A stretch of 64,000 nucleotides of DNA, from contig CAWUIB010000008.1 of assembly GCA_963922335.1 (NCBI GenBank), forward strand, positions 119,790-183,789, written 5' to 3'. Origin of the DNA: CALBPI01 sp963922335. GTDB lineage: Bacteria > Pseudomonadota > Gammaproteobacteria > Steroidobacterales > Woeseiaceae. Shown here piece by piece: positions 9,729 through 17,853 of the stretch (the stretch's first letter is position 1; every line of letters begins with the position of its first letter). Below the pieces are notes generated by a model. That model saw nothing but the letters and a program-made list of their open reading frames with translations. It was not told the origin of the DNA and made no database searches. A program made the position numbers and the translations under genes.

Positions 9729-10981
9729 TGAATCGGTACCTACTTAGCTTTTTTTGTCTTTGCGCCACGCAGCTAATCGGGTGTACGGCCTATCAAGGCG
9801 CTCAACCAAAACCCGAGTTGCGATTCATCAGCCGAACCGATCACCTCGGCCAGCTGGCGAGAGAACCCATGTTGGCAGTTCACCCCGATGGCGAGCTCTT
9901 TCTTGCCGGCTTTGGTTCTCAGGTAACTGCCAGAGACTGGACCGCGCCGCCTCTGCTGTGGCGCAGCGATGACTCAGGAGAAACCTGGGAGCGTCTCGAT
10001 GTAGGCGACCGTGAAGACAACGCACAAGGCAACTCCGATGTTGATCTCGCTGTGTCGTCTGACGGTCATCTCTTATTTGCCTCCATGGGCTTTGATCGGG
10101 ATACCAGAGAAGGTGTGCAGATCCATGTAGGTCGCTCTTCAGATAAGGGAGAGACATGGTCGTGGAACCAAGTCTCCAGCACGCGATTCGATGATCGACC
10201 ATGGATTTCAGTGACGCCGAATCAATCGATCCATCTGATTTGGAATGACGGTGCAGGCGTCCGACATGCAGTAGGCAGTGTTGATGGTAAAAGGCTAGAG
10301 GAACGCAAGCGAATATCCCAAAGCGGTGGGTCGAGTCACTTCGCCACGCGCGGAGATGCATTGCTGGCCGCGAGGATTGTGCCGTTGTCCGCCTCGGCGA
10401 ATCGATTCGATGCCGAGACAGACCTAATCGCCGTCTCCAATGATGCTGGCGAAACCTGGGCGTTCAGAGAAACACCCGCACCGATCGATTGGACGTTCAG
10501 CGAGGAGGCAACTCCCCGGTGGATCGAGCCAATTGCGTGGTCCGACAATGACTCCCTGCATTATCTCTGGGCAGACAGGAGCAAAGTCCTCCTGGCAAGC
10601 AGCATGGACCTTGGAGAAACGTGGTCTATCGCTGAGGTCAGCGAGTCCAACGGTAAGCCGTTTTTCCCGTTCCTGGTTTCGGACCGTGCCAACAGATTAG
10701 CCGCGACCTGGTTCGTTCAGGAATCTGATGCGATTAGCGCGCGAGTGGCACTGATCGAGGTACAGGCGGGCAACAATCCGCCGCTGATTTCCTCGCCCGT
10801 CTCATTTCAGCCAGAGATTTGGGCAGAGACGCCTGACGAGAAGACCCCCTCCACTGGTGGTGAGTACTTGACCGCCGCCTTCATGGATGACGGCGTCATC
10901 GCGGTGGCATCACCCATTCAGAATACGCATGAAGACCGTTGGGGCTTCTCGATCTGGAAATTCCGCGTCGAATCCGACTAG
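9728..10981 (+). CDS. Asp-box (sialidase-like beta-propeller) lipoprotein
   Basis: 417 residues. A lipoprotein signal ends in LIGC (Cys ~19). At least four Asp-box motifs (S-x-D-x-G-x-T-W) are visible: SDDSGETW, SSDKGETW, SNDAGETW and SMDLGETW, spaced through the protein as in six-bladed BNR/sialidase propellers. I do not see the full catalytic set of true sialidases (Arg triad plus Tyr/Glu), so a binding or unknown glycan-related role is as likely as hydrolysis. The start overlaps the preceding stop (TGATG), so both secreted proteins are probably made together and may act in the same envelope process. Confidence 0.7.
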   Translation: MNRYLLSFFCLCATQLIGCTAYQGAQPKPELRFISRTDHLGQLAREPMLAVHPDGELFLAGFGSQVTARDWTAPPLLWRSDDSGETWERLDVGDREDNAQGNSDVDLAVSSDGHLLFASMGFDRDTREGVQIHVGRSSDKGETWSWNQVSSTRFDDRPWISVTPNQSIHLIWNDGAGVRHAVGSVDGKRLEERKRISQSGGSSHFATRGDALLAARIVPLSASANRFDAETDLIAVSNDAGETWAFRETPAPIDWTFSEEATPRWIEPIAWSDNDSLHYLWADRSKVLLASSMDLGETWSIAEVSESNGKPFFPFLVSDRANRLAATWFVQESDAISARVALIEVQAGNNPPLISSPVSFQPEIWAETPDEKTPSTGGEYLTAAFMDDGVIAVASPIQNTHEDRWGFSIWKFRVESD

Positions 10982-11000
10982 CCCGCCGGTGATAATCTAA

Positions 11001-11633
11001 ATGTCCTACAACTGGTGCTTCCACTCTTTTGACTACGACAAGTTTGAGCGCGCTCTGCTGGAGTCGCGGCAGATCATCGTTGGCGAGGTGATCACCGAAA
11101 TTAATCAGTTCGGTGACTACAGCCCCGATGAGATCGCACAACACGAACGCATTGGCCAGAGGATCCTCGCGCAGGGAATCGTCTATGACGGATTAGACAA
11201 GGCAGACACCAAGATCATGGACCGATTTGCTTTCGATGCTTTCCACGCGCTCCATGCAGAGATCGCGTTTACGCCGGAGTCGTCTGAGTTCCTTTCGCCC
11301 TACGTCACCGCGGATTTGCCGTCACACCTGGTCAAGAAGCACTTCTTCAGCAGGGCTAGACCAATCCCTGAATCGGAACGTGAGTACTTCTACCTGCCGT
11401 TCTTCACCCACCTCGGTCGCCGCCTCGGACAAAACGTCCCGTCGGACTGCGAGTACGTCGCGCTCAACCCGAGCGAAGTCGGCGCAATCGAAAAGGAGCT
11501 CGAGAAGTTCCTCGCTACTGACGGAGGCCAAGCACTAGATGCAACGAACGATGAGAACCTCTCGCGTGACTTTCTGGGTCTGGTACGATCGGCACTGACC
11601 CAAGGACGAGCACTTCATGCCCAAGTGAGTTAG
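11001..11633 (+). CDS. hypothetical protein
   Basis: 210 residues, no signal peptide or membrane segment, fairly acidic. It starts MSYNWCFHSFDYDKFERALLE; a central SARARPIPESEREYFYLPF-like stretch (FFSRARPIPESE) and a C-terminal amphipathic region are visible. I recognise no named family; some small cytosolic DUF families begin with a similar W/F-rich strand. It lies 19 bp after the Asp-box lipoprotein on the same strand, so it may be co-transcribed. Good codon structure over its whole length supports it as a real gene. Confidence 0.6.
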   Translation: MSYNWCFHSFDYDKFERALLESRQIIVGEVITEINQFGDYSPDEIAQHERIGQRILAQGIVYDGLDKADTKIMDRFAFDAFHALHAEIAFTPESSEFLSPYVTADLPSHLVKKHFFSRARPIPESEREYFYLPFFTHLGRRLGQNVPSDCEYVALNPSEVGAIEKELEKFLATDGGQALDATNDENLSRDFLGLVRSALTQGRALHAQVS

Positions 11634-11663
11634 GTAGCGACTCCGCAAAGAACATACCTGCAA

Positions 11664-12218
11664 TCACCGTTTAGCGAACAAACGATCGAGGAAGCGAAAA
11701 GCCTCGTCGGACTTCGAACGGATGAGCCAGCGCAGCGCTTCTTTGCGGGTATCGCGGGGCAAAGTCCTATCCGTGATCACATCAATAAGCATGGGCGCTG
11801 CAGCCGACGCTTCGTGCGCGGAAATCGCAATGATGGCGTCCGACGTCAATGAATCATTCCGCGTGAGTTGCTCACCCAGCCAGTCGACACTCATCGACGT
11901 TTCAATACGACCAAGATCGTTCAGGTCGGCCACCGGCTCGATGGGGCATTGCGGGCTCAACACTCTGAGCTTTTGCGGCTCGCCGTCGACAATCCTGGCG
12001 TACAGCTGCATCTCGCCAGTCGGCTGGAAGCGCTCGTCATCGCTGCGAACCGAAAGATGCTTGTTATCCAATTCGCACGCCTTCTCGACGAGTCCGCCAG
12101 CACTCCAGGTGACGCAACACCAGTTGGTCGTCGGATCTTGCGCGGCGACGCGCCAGGTCACCCAACCGTCCGGCAGGCTTACCAGACCGAGCGCGGCCGT
12201 GACAGCAAGCAGGCTCAC
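11664..12218 (-). CDS. exported protein with C-terminal HEAT-like repeat
   Basis: 184 residues from a GTG start at 12218 that overlaps the stop of the upstream HEAT-repeat gene (GTGA). The N-terminus is a signal peptide (LLAVTAALGLVSLPDG). The middle is a small domain with Cys pairs (TNWCCVTW, KACEL, SPQCPIE), and the last ~60 residues (AIIAISAHEASAAAPMLIDVI ... RKEALRWLIRSKSDEAFRFLDRLF) look like one to two HEAT-type helices. It is the last gene of the sigma/anti-sigma operon. The role is unknown; it probably partners the preceding HEAT protein in the periplasm. Confidence 0.6.
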   Translation of the reverse strand: MSLLAVTAALGLVSLPDGWVTWRVAAQDPTTNWCCVTWSAGGLVEKACELDNKHLSVRSDDERFQPTGEMQLYARIVDGEPQKLRVLSPQCPIEPVADLNDLGRIETSMSVDWLGEQLTRNDSLTSDAIIAISAHEASAAAPMLIDVITDRTLPRDTRKEALRWLIRSKSDEAFRFLDRLFAKR

Positions 12219-13108
12219 TCCTCTTCCTCGAGTGCAGCCTCGATAAGGTCCCAAACCAAATCGCTGTCCATCGACGAGAGGTACTCGAGCAACTGCGCCT
12301 TCTCATTGTTGTTGTTGCTTTCGCGATACAGAAGCACCAGCGCTTCGTCGTTGTCTGAGATGAACAGCGCCTCAAGCGCAGCCTCTCTCACATCTTCATT
12401 CGCACTGCCTCTGTAGAGCTCCATGAAGACCTCCTGCGAGTTCTCGAGATCAGTGATCGCGAGGCCTTCGATCGCTTCCGCCTGAATGTCCGGCCGGCTG
12501 GAATCCCGCGCCAGGTCCATCAACGTCTCGACATCGCCTGCGATGGCGTAGGCCTCGATGAGTTCTTTCTCCATTCCCGCGCGGTTGCGCAGCTCCCGCA
12601 GTCGATCGGTCGCGCCCATCGCACCGAGATACTCGACCGCGTTGCCGAACTCGTCAGGCGTCTCCGCCTTCTCGGCGATCGCGAACACCGCGTCTACATC
12701 GTCGGCGATCAGATACGCTTCGAGTACGGCGTCCTTTACGTCTTCATCACCACTCGCGTAGAGGGCCTTCAGCGAACCCAGCAGCTCCGCCTTGCCGCTG
12801 ATACCGATCATGCGAATGGCCTCCTCCTGAACATCACCAGTCCCCTCACGTGCAACCTGCAAGAGCGTCGTTTCGGCTCCGGGCAGATCGATTTGGCTCA
12901 AAATAAACAGCGCGCGTTCTTTCAGCTCATCGCTGCCGTCGCCCTGCAATACCCGAGTGGCAATCGGCAATGCACGCTCGGGCGGCGCCATAATCAGTGC
13001 ATCCATCGCTGAGAGTTTCAGCTCCTCACGATCCTCGTCCTGTGAAATTGCAGGGCTGCAGATCACGCAGGACATCGTGAGCGCGGCAAGTGTATGGGTC
13101 AGTCTCAT
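12215..13108 (-). CDS. periplasmic HEAT-repeat protein
   Basis: 297 residues. Signal peptide MRLTHTLAALTMSCVICSPAISQ, then a nearly continuous array of ~30-residue helical repeats (for example ERALFILSQIDLPGAETTLL, EEAIRMIGISGKAELLGSL, DAVLEAYLIADDVDAVFAI, EAIEGLAITDLENSQEVFM, EAALEALFISDNDEALVLL), typical of HEAT/PBS-lyase-type solenoids, ending in an acidic EEEE tail. The start at ATG 13108 is preferred because GGAGAAA lies just upstream; a TTG at 13126 is in frame. Such proteins are protein-protein scaffolds. Third gene of the ECF sigma operon, so likely part of the envelope-stress output or sensing. Confidence 0.75.
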   Translation of the reverse strand: MRLTHTLAALTMSCVICSPAISQDEDREELKLSAMDALIMAPPERALPIATRVLQGDGSDELKERALFILSQIDLPGAETTLLQVAREGTGDVQEEAIRMIGISGKAELLGSLKALYASGDEDVKDAVLEAYLIADDVDAVFAIAEKAETPDEFGNAVEYLGAMGATDRLRELRNRAGMEKELIEAYAIAGDVETLMDLARDSSRPDIQAEAIEGLAITDLENSQEVFMELYRGSANEDVREAALEALFISDNDEALVLLYRESNNNNEKAQLLEYLSSMDSDLVWDLIEAALEEEE

Positions 13109-13122
13109 GGGCTTTCTCCGGT

Positions 13123-13842
13123 TCAAATCGTCTCTTCCTGCTGAGATGACTTGTTCTTCAATTTGGTTAGCACGACGTGCAATTCGAACTGCACTTTGCT
13201 CTGCAACGCGGCGGCTTCTTGTTCCGATAGATCTTCACGTGCGAGTTCGATGAGCACTGGCTCGATAGCGCGCAAGACGCGAGCGAGGTTGTCAGATCCG
13301 TTCGATTCGGCGGCCTGCTCGAAGAAGCGGTTCTGCTGGATGATGTGTCGGATCATCATCTCGCGTTCGACCGCACCGGTCGGGTCGAGCCCGGCAAGGG
13401 TCTGATTGCTGCGTGCAAGATGGACCTGCAAGCCGCGGTTGAACGCTCCGGACGAGTCGGCGACGCTTGCAACGGTGAGCGGCGCGGGTTGCGGGCTACG
13501 ATCTGCGATCAGCAAACCGATCACAACACCGGCGACCAGCACGAGCGAAACCGCACTACCCCAGGCGAAGGACAGGAAGTGAAAGCTACTTCGTTCCGGC
13601 TCTGGCTGGTGCTGTCGCTCTATCGTCGCAGCGTAGTCAATTGTTGCGTGGAAGCGTGCGAGTCGGTCCGACGATAGCTTTGCCGGTGGTGCCGACTTCA
13701 GAGCATCGAGTTCCTGCTTAAGCGTTGCGTAGCGCTCTTGGAGTTCAACATCGTTCTGCAGGCCCATTTCGAGCGCCTTGCGGTCGGTCTCACTGAGCTC
13801 TGGATCGTCGTAGTAATACCGAATCAGAGTGTCGTCGTTCAT
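13123..13842 (-). CDS. transmembrane anti-sigma factor
   Basis: 239 residues. The N-terminal ~90 residues are cytosolic (YYYDDPELSETDRKALEMGL..., a zinc-less anti-sigma-like helical region), followed by one membrane helix (~FAWGSAVSLVLVAGVVIGLLIA) and a periplasmic C-terminal domain. The ATG at 13842 overlaps the stop of the upstream sigma-factor gene (ATGA), a coupling typical of ECF sigma/anti-sigma pairs. The identity is inferred from topology and position; no classical ZAS HxxxCxxC motif is seen. Confidence 0.7.
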   Translation of the reverse strand: MNDDTLIRYYYDDPELSETDRKALEMGLQNDVELQERYATLKQELDALKSAPPAKLSSDRLARFHATIDYAATIERQHQPEPERSSFHFLSFAWGSAVSLVLVAGVVIGLLIADRSPQPAPLTVASVADSSGAFNRGLQVHLARSNQTLAGLDPTGAVEREMMIRHIIQQNRFFEQAAESNGSDNLARVLRAIEPVLIELAREDLSEQEAAALQSKVQFELHVVLTKLKNKSSQQEETI

Positions 13843-14375
13843 GCTATTGCGTCCTTTAACACGGTCATCTCGCCGCGTAGCTTCTTCACGGCTCGAAACA
13901 CAGCCTGCTTGCTCACCTCGACGGTGGTGTCGAGTTCCTCGGCGATCTCGGAGTGGCGCCACTCTTCGATGTGTTTGAGCACAAAGCAGGCGCGCTCGAT
14001 ATCGGAGAGGTGGCGCATGGCGGTGGTGAGTTTGTCGTCGAGTTCATCGCGGTACTGCTCGTCGGCGGGTCCTGCGTCGGTGCTTGGTGGCTCGACATCA
14101 AGCGACTCGTACAGCCTCGGCTTATTCTTGCGGATGGCCTGCAGCGCAGCATTCACGGCGATGCGATGAATCCAGGTTTCGAGGCGGGATTCGCGATTGA
14201 ACTGTGCGCGCTTATTCCACGCCGTCATCAGCGCTTCCTGCACGGCGTCCTCGGCCGCAGCGGCATCGCCAAGAATCCGCAGGCATGCGGAAAACCAGCG
14301 ATCCGAGCGGGCGGTTATCGCGGCGTGAAAATCATCCTGTGTGGGCACTCCGGCGCCCCTTAGTACGGCCACCAT
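13839..14375 (-). CDS. ECF-family RNA polymerase sigma factor
   Basis: 178 residues. Region 2 (ARSDRWFSACLRILGDAAAAEDAVQEALMTAWNKRAQFNRESRLETWIHRIAVN...) and region 4 (LSDIERACFVLKHIEEWRHSEIAEELDTTVEVSKQAVFRAVKKLR) match sigma-70 ECF proteins in order and length. It directs RNA polymerase to its own regulon, probably including this operon. It heads a four-gene overlapping unit with anti-sigma, HEAT and HEAT-like genes. The divergent gene at 14504 (sterol-desaturase family) shares the 128-bp intergenic region and could be a target. Confidence 0.9.
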   Translation of the reverse strand: MVAVLRGAGVPTQDDFHAAITARSDRWFSACLRILGDAAAAEDAVQEALMTAWNKRAQFNRESRLETWIHRIAVNAALQAIRKNKPRLYESLDVEPPSTDAGPADEQYRDELDDKLTTAMRHLSDIERACFVLKHIEEWRHSEIAEELDTTVEVSKQAVFRAVKKLRGEMTVLKDAIA

Positions 14376-14503
14376 ATCTCTCAGATGACAGGACCGAGGA
14401 AAAGGTTAACGTGAATTTCCGGAATTAGTGTGATGTTTGGCTTGGACTTTGGTGCTGCACCGCGACATCATGCTGTCGGGACAAGTAGAAACGATAAGCG
14501 CAT

Positions 14504-15649
14504 ATGGACAAGGAATACGACTACACGCCGCGGCAGGTAGCGCCCGATCCGAAACGCGAACTCCGTTTTGGCGACGGAAAGATCAGCGGATTGCTCTCGC
14601 TGTGCCTTGGGATACTCAGCGTGCTCGCTGTGCTGGCCTACCGCTACCCTTCGTATCTCACGACCACCGAGCTTCGCCAGGTCTACGACGCAGGGTCGCT
14701 ACAGATTCTCTTGAAGTACGGCATGTACACGTCGTTGTTGTTCGGTTTCTTGACGTTTGTTCTGAACCGGGGGCGTTACCGAAAAATGGGTGGCGCGGGT
14801 ATCGCACTGACCTTGGTCGGTTTCTTGCTCGGTGGCTACAACATTCCCGTCGGCTCGGTCGAGCCGCGTGCCCTATCGCTGGGCATCGATTGGTTGATCC
14901 TCGCACTGCTTGGGTCAGTGGTTGTTTTCATGACCTTGGAGAAGCTGTTCCCGAAGTATCGGAATCAAGTCATCCTTCGCCCCGAATGGGACCTCGATCT
15001 TTTCTACTTCTGTTTTAACCATCTTGCGATCTCGGCCATCATTTTGTTTGGCAACTACCACGCGAGCCATTTCGATTGGGCAGTGAGCGCCGATGTCCAG
15101 GCGTTCATTCAGTCAACGCCGCTTTGGCTGCAGTTTGCTGTGATCGTGGTCTGCGCCGATTTCGTTTTGTATTGGGAACACCGGCTCTACCACGAAGTGA
15201 AAGCCCTATGGCCGATCCATGCCGTGCACCATTCGGTCGAAACGTTGGACTGGTTGGCAGGTTCTCGCGGGCACTTCATCCAAGTGTTCTCGGAGCGTGC
15301 AATGGTCATGATCCCGCTGTACTTGCTCGGCGCTGACCCAGCGGCATTAAATGCCTACGTCGTATTCGCCGCGCTTCAGGCCATTCTCATTCATTGCAAC
15401 TTGTCGTTCTCTTTCGGACCACTGCGTTACATCTTCGTCACGCCGCAGTTCCATCATTGGCATCACAGCTCGGAAGCACCGGCGATCGACACCAACTACT
15501 CAGCACATCTTGTGCTCTTCGATTGGTTGTTCGGGACCTACCACATGCCCGATAAGCATTGGCCGGCGGAATACGGGACTACCAAGAAGTTACCGAAATC
15601 TGTGTGGGGACAACTGATGTATCCTTTGACGGGACTAAAGCGACAATAG
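14504..15649 (+). CDS. sterol desaturase/fatty-acid hydroxylase family membrane enzyme
   Basis: 381 residues, multi-spanning (TM segments near 27-45, 67-85, 95-115, 125-145, 170-190, 210-230, 270-290). It carries the family's di-iron histidine clusters: EHRLYHEV, HAVHHSVE and FHHWHHSSE. The family inserts oxygen or double bonds into lipid chains or sterols using O2; the substrate is unknown here. The longer N-terminal membrane region distinguishes it from the minimal ~270-residue form. The following DUF1801 gene is 35 bp downstream on the same strand. Confidence 0.85.
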   Translation: MDKEYDYTPRQVAPDPKRELRFGDGKISGLLSLCLGILSVLAVLAYRYPSYLTTTELRQVYDAGSLQILLKYGMYTSLLFGFLTFVLNRGRYRKMGGAGIALTLVGFLLGGYNIPVGSVEPRALSLGIDWLILALLGSVVVFMTLEKLFPKYRNQVILRPEWDLDLFYFCFNHLAISAIILFGNYHASHFDWAVSADVQAFIQSTPLWLQFAVIVVCADFVLYWEHRLYHEVKALWPIHAVHHSVETLDWLAGSRGHFIQVFSERAMVMIPLYLLGADPAALNAYVVFAALQAILIHCNLSFSFGPLRYIFVTPQFHHWHHSSEAPAIDTNYSAHLVLFDWLFGTYHMPDKHWPAEYGTTKKLPKSVWGQLMYPLTGLKRQ

Positions 15650-15684
15650 CGGTTATTGGCAAAGGATTTATCGTCTCGGTACCT

Positions 15685-16122
15685 ATGATGAACACAGATG
15701 AACTACATCCAGACTTTGAACGGTGTTTGTCGGATTACCAACCGAAGCTGCAGCGTCTGTATAGAGACATCAGAAAGCTCGTTTTGAGCGTTCATGAGCA
15801 TCCCAACGAGCTTCTCTATAACAGCCATGCGTTGACCTCTGCTTTCTCGCTATCAGAAAAGCTCAAGGATGCGTTCTGCCACATTGCGCTTTACTCGAAG
15901 CACATCAATCTAGGGTTTAACTCTGGGGCTCTGCTGGATGACCCGAGCGGGATTCTGAAAGGAACCGGCACCAAGATTCGCCATATCCCATTTCGAAACG
16001 GAGATGGACTGGAATCGGAAGAGGTGAGGAGCATGCTAGAGCGATCCGTAGAGTTTGCGCAGAAGCAACTAGATGAGACTCAACGCATCAAAGGTCAGAC
16101 GTTCTCCAAGATAAAGGCTTAG
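15685..16122 (+). CDS. DUF1801 domain protein
   Basis: About 145 residues. The pattern LQRLYRDIRKLVLSV ... HIALYSKHINLGFNSGALLDDPSGILKGTGTKIRHIPF and a C-terminal helix matches DUF1801 (YdhG-like) proteins, a small cytosolic fold of unknown function. The start is taken at the ATGATG pair (15685/15688), because the longer open frame would run into the preceding membrane enzyme gene. No strong Shine-Dalgarno is visible. It ends just before a ~130-bp spacer to a convergent small membrane-protein gene. Confidence 0.7.
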   Translation: MMNTDELHPDFERCLSDYQPKLQRLYRDIRKLVLSVHEHPNELLYNSHALTSAFSLSEKLKDAFCHIALYSKHINLGFNSGALLDDPSGILKGTGTKIRHIPFRNGDGLESEEVRSMLERSVEFAQKQLDETQRIKGQTFSKIKA

Positions 16123-16254
16123 CCCGATACGACCATGAGCATCCCATTCACTCTCGACGATAAGACAAGCGTCGAGAAAACTCAGATCTAGATCATGGAA
16201 TGCTAGAGAGCCCTACCTATTGCTGTCGCTCAGGTGGGCAAGCTTACGAGCCCT

Positions 16255-16575
16255 CTAATCGTTGAGACTCGAATTGAACGTCGACCGTGCTCGCCTCTCA
16301 CCCCTGTTCTTCGGGCGATCTGCATCTCGGGAAATTGATTCTTGGTAGTAGCCACCCCACCGATACCTTACTTGCCCCTTCTTGGGGCGTTTATCCGGCA
16401 TATGCATCAACCACACGCAAACCACTGGTCCCATGATCGGAATGAGAACGATAAAAGAGTAACCAAGCTTCAACAGCACTTTTTCATCGGACTTCCAGAT
16501 CTGCACCGAAAGTAAAAGCGCGCATAGCGTGGAGAACGCGACCAGGAAGAAAACGACATCAAATTCTTGGAACAT
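16255..16575 (-). CDS. small membrane protein, unknown function
   Basis: About 106 residues from ATG 16575. Two predicted membrane segments (VVFFLVAFSTLCALLLSVQIW and LGYSFIVLIPIMGPVVCVWL) and a basic, Arg-rich cytosolic tail. The IPIMGP turn is reminiscent of the PLDc_N-type hairpin, but that is weak. Upstream in-frame codons to 16746 are Arg-rich and lack a membrane pattern, so they are left out. No functional link to neighbours. Confidence 0.5.
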   Translation of the reverse strand: MFQEFDVVFFLVAFSTLCALLLSVQIWKSDEKVLLKLGYSFIVLIPIMGPVVCVWLMHMPDKRPKKGQVRYRWGGYYQESISRDADRPKNRGERRARSTFNSSLND

Positions 16576-16819
16576 ATCGTCTGGCCTGCCTACTAGAGAA
16601 TGGCTTTGTGCCACTCTACCAACTCTAAATTGTCTTTTCCCCGGTGTCCGATCATTCTGACCTGCCCGCCGTTTTTTGGACCAACGACGACCGAAATCAG
16701 CGGCCGCTCTTGGCCGACCTGAGACGGAAGCCCAGTCGCTCATCAAGCGGGTGATTCTGGAGAAAGCAAACCACCATCAAGGTAGAAGGTATCGACTCAA
16801 ACTAGGGTTATTCCCGGGC

Positions 16820-16871
16820 AAAAAAAAGCCCGGAGACAAGCCCTCGAAAGGCAAGTCTCTGGGCTGATTTT
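16820..16871 (-). terminator. rho-independent terminator, probably the original nrdJb terminator
   Basis: Inverted repeat AGCCCGGAGAC (16827-16837) / GTCTCTGGGCT (16855-16865), one G-T wobble, with an inner AAGCC/GGC pairing. Read on the minus strand it is followed by eight T (A8 at 16820-16827); read on the plus strand it is followed by GATTTT. Before the transposon inserted, the minus-strand nrdJab transcript would have reached this hairpin about 50 nt after the stop codon. Confidence 0.8.
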
Positions 16872-16899
16872 GCTGCGAGCAACCTATGCGGAAGCGCTC

Positions 16900-16904
16900 G
16901 CTGC
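16900..16904. repeat. target-site duplication, left copy
   Basis: GCTGC directly before the terminal TGTGGGTT. It is identical to 38171-38175 directly after the other end. A 5-bp duplication is what Tn7-like transposition produces. Confidence 0.9.
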
Positions 16905-17040
16905 TGTGGGTTGGACCATAAGCTGATATTCCATCGTTCAACAATTCAATAACTTACAGCCTCACTGAACATCATAAGTTGCGATCAAACATCCCCATAA
17001 ACTGAGATTTTCAAAACAAAGAGACGCATAAGCTGATTTT
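16905..17040 (+). repeat. transposon left end with four dispersed TnsB-type sites
   Basis: TGTGGGTT terminus followed by direct repeats of CATAAGYTG(nGAT): 16917-16930, 16973-16986, 16996-17009 (variant CATAAACTGAGAT) and 17027-17040. The spacing is irregular, as in the left end of Tn7, where TnsB sites are dispersed. From 17041 to 17230 there is no gene. Confidence 0.85.
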
Positions 17041-17230
17041 TTCGCCAGGTGAGTTTCGGGTCAGGAATAATTGCCGATCTCGACGGCCGCTCTCAACGCG
17101 ATACCCCAACCCAGGACAGCCGCGGTCGAGGTATACTCAACGACTGCAATTGACTGCGGGTTCAATCGTCTACTGCAGCGTCTTGCTAGATGGCTGCTCC
17201 ACCCATTGCGATTGGCTCGTTTGCAGGTGT

Positions 17231-17845
17231 TTAGTCTTGCCCATGTCCGATAGAGCCTTCCGCTGCTGATACAACCTCCTTGCCAGGCGATCGCTCTAGG
17301 AATTCGTCGTACTTTTTCCTTCTGTCTTCGCTGTGCCGCCGTAGCACATATATCGAGATGATTGTTACCACGTAGGGCAATGCTCTCTGCAAATCCAGCG
17401 AGCTGAGTGGAGAATCAAAGCCTGGATAGATACGATCAGAAAAATGATACACAAGGACAATCAAACCTATCCCACCTGCCAAGTAACTCTGCAACTTAAG
17501 ATGCCCGATCATCTTATTGTCTTTCCGGTGTGCCGAAAAATAGAAGTGAATTAACTGCGTATCGTTCTGGTCTAGAAATTCTCTCTCGATGTTGGCGATG
17601 ATCACAAGATTCCGGTTGTACCAGAAGCTTGAGTCTATGACATGGGCGAAAGCCCACCATGAAAGAAGCATTATAAGAGCAGCGGCGTAGTCTAACGGCA
17701 TCACGTTTTTCTCGACCAACGCGAATATAGCGAACGCGCCAATAACAACACCGAGCGACTGCCAAACAACCAAAATATGTCTGTTTATATCATTAAACAT
17801 CTGGTCGTAAACCTTGAGCAAGAACTGTCTTCTATCCGTGTCCAT
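17231..17845 (-). CDS. four-helix membrane protein, cargo
   Basis: 204 residues. A basic N-terminal amphipathic region (DRRQFLLKVYDQMFNDINRHI) is followed by membrane segments at about 22-44, 48-68, 128-146 and 160-176, with a soluble loop between the second and third (FWYNRNLVIIANIEREFLDQNDTQLIHFYFSAHRKDNK) and a charged tail. No family recognised. It starts 8 bp after the stop of the DUF6610-like gene and is probably translated from the same mRNA; the pair could form one functional unit, with this protein as a membrane partner or effector (inference). Confidence 0.65.
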   Translation of the reverse strand: MDTDRRQFLLKVYDQMFNDINRHILVVWQSLGVVIGAFAIFALVEKNVMPLDYAAALIMLLSWWAFAHVIDSSFWYNRNLVIIANIEREFLDQNDTQLIHFYFSAHRKDNKMIGHLKLQSYLAGGIGLIVLVYHFSDRIYPGFDSPLSSLDLQRALPYVVTIISIYVLRRHSEDRRKKYDEFLERSPGKEVVSAAEGSIGHGQD

Positions 17846-17853
17846 CGGTACCC

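Larger units (their letters stand above)
16576..16904. other. intergenic stretch outside the transposon's left end
   Basis: No convincing gene. It holds the bidirectional terminator described separately and the left target-site copy. Before insertion this was the region immediately downstream of nrdJb. Confidence 0.5.

Noticed and set aside
17050..17230. Second attC after the membrane-protein gene
   Set aside because: CTGCAA/TTGCAG pairing and GTTGAGT are present, but the other core (ACTAAAC) does not fit RYYYAAC and the stem is weak.
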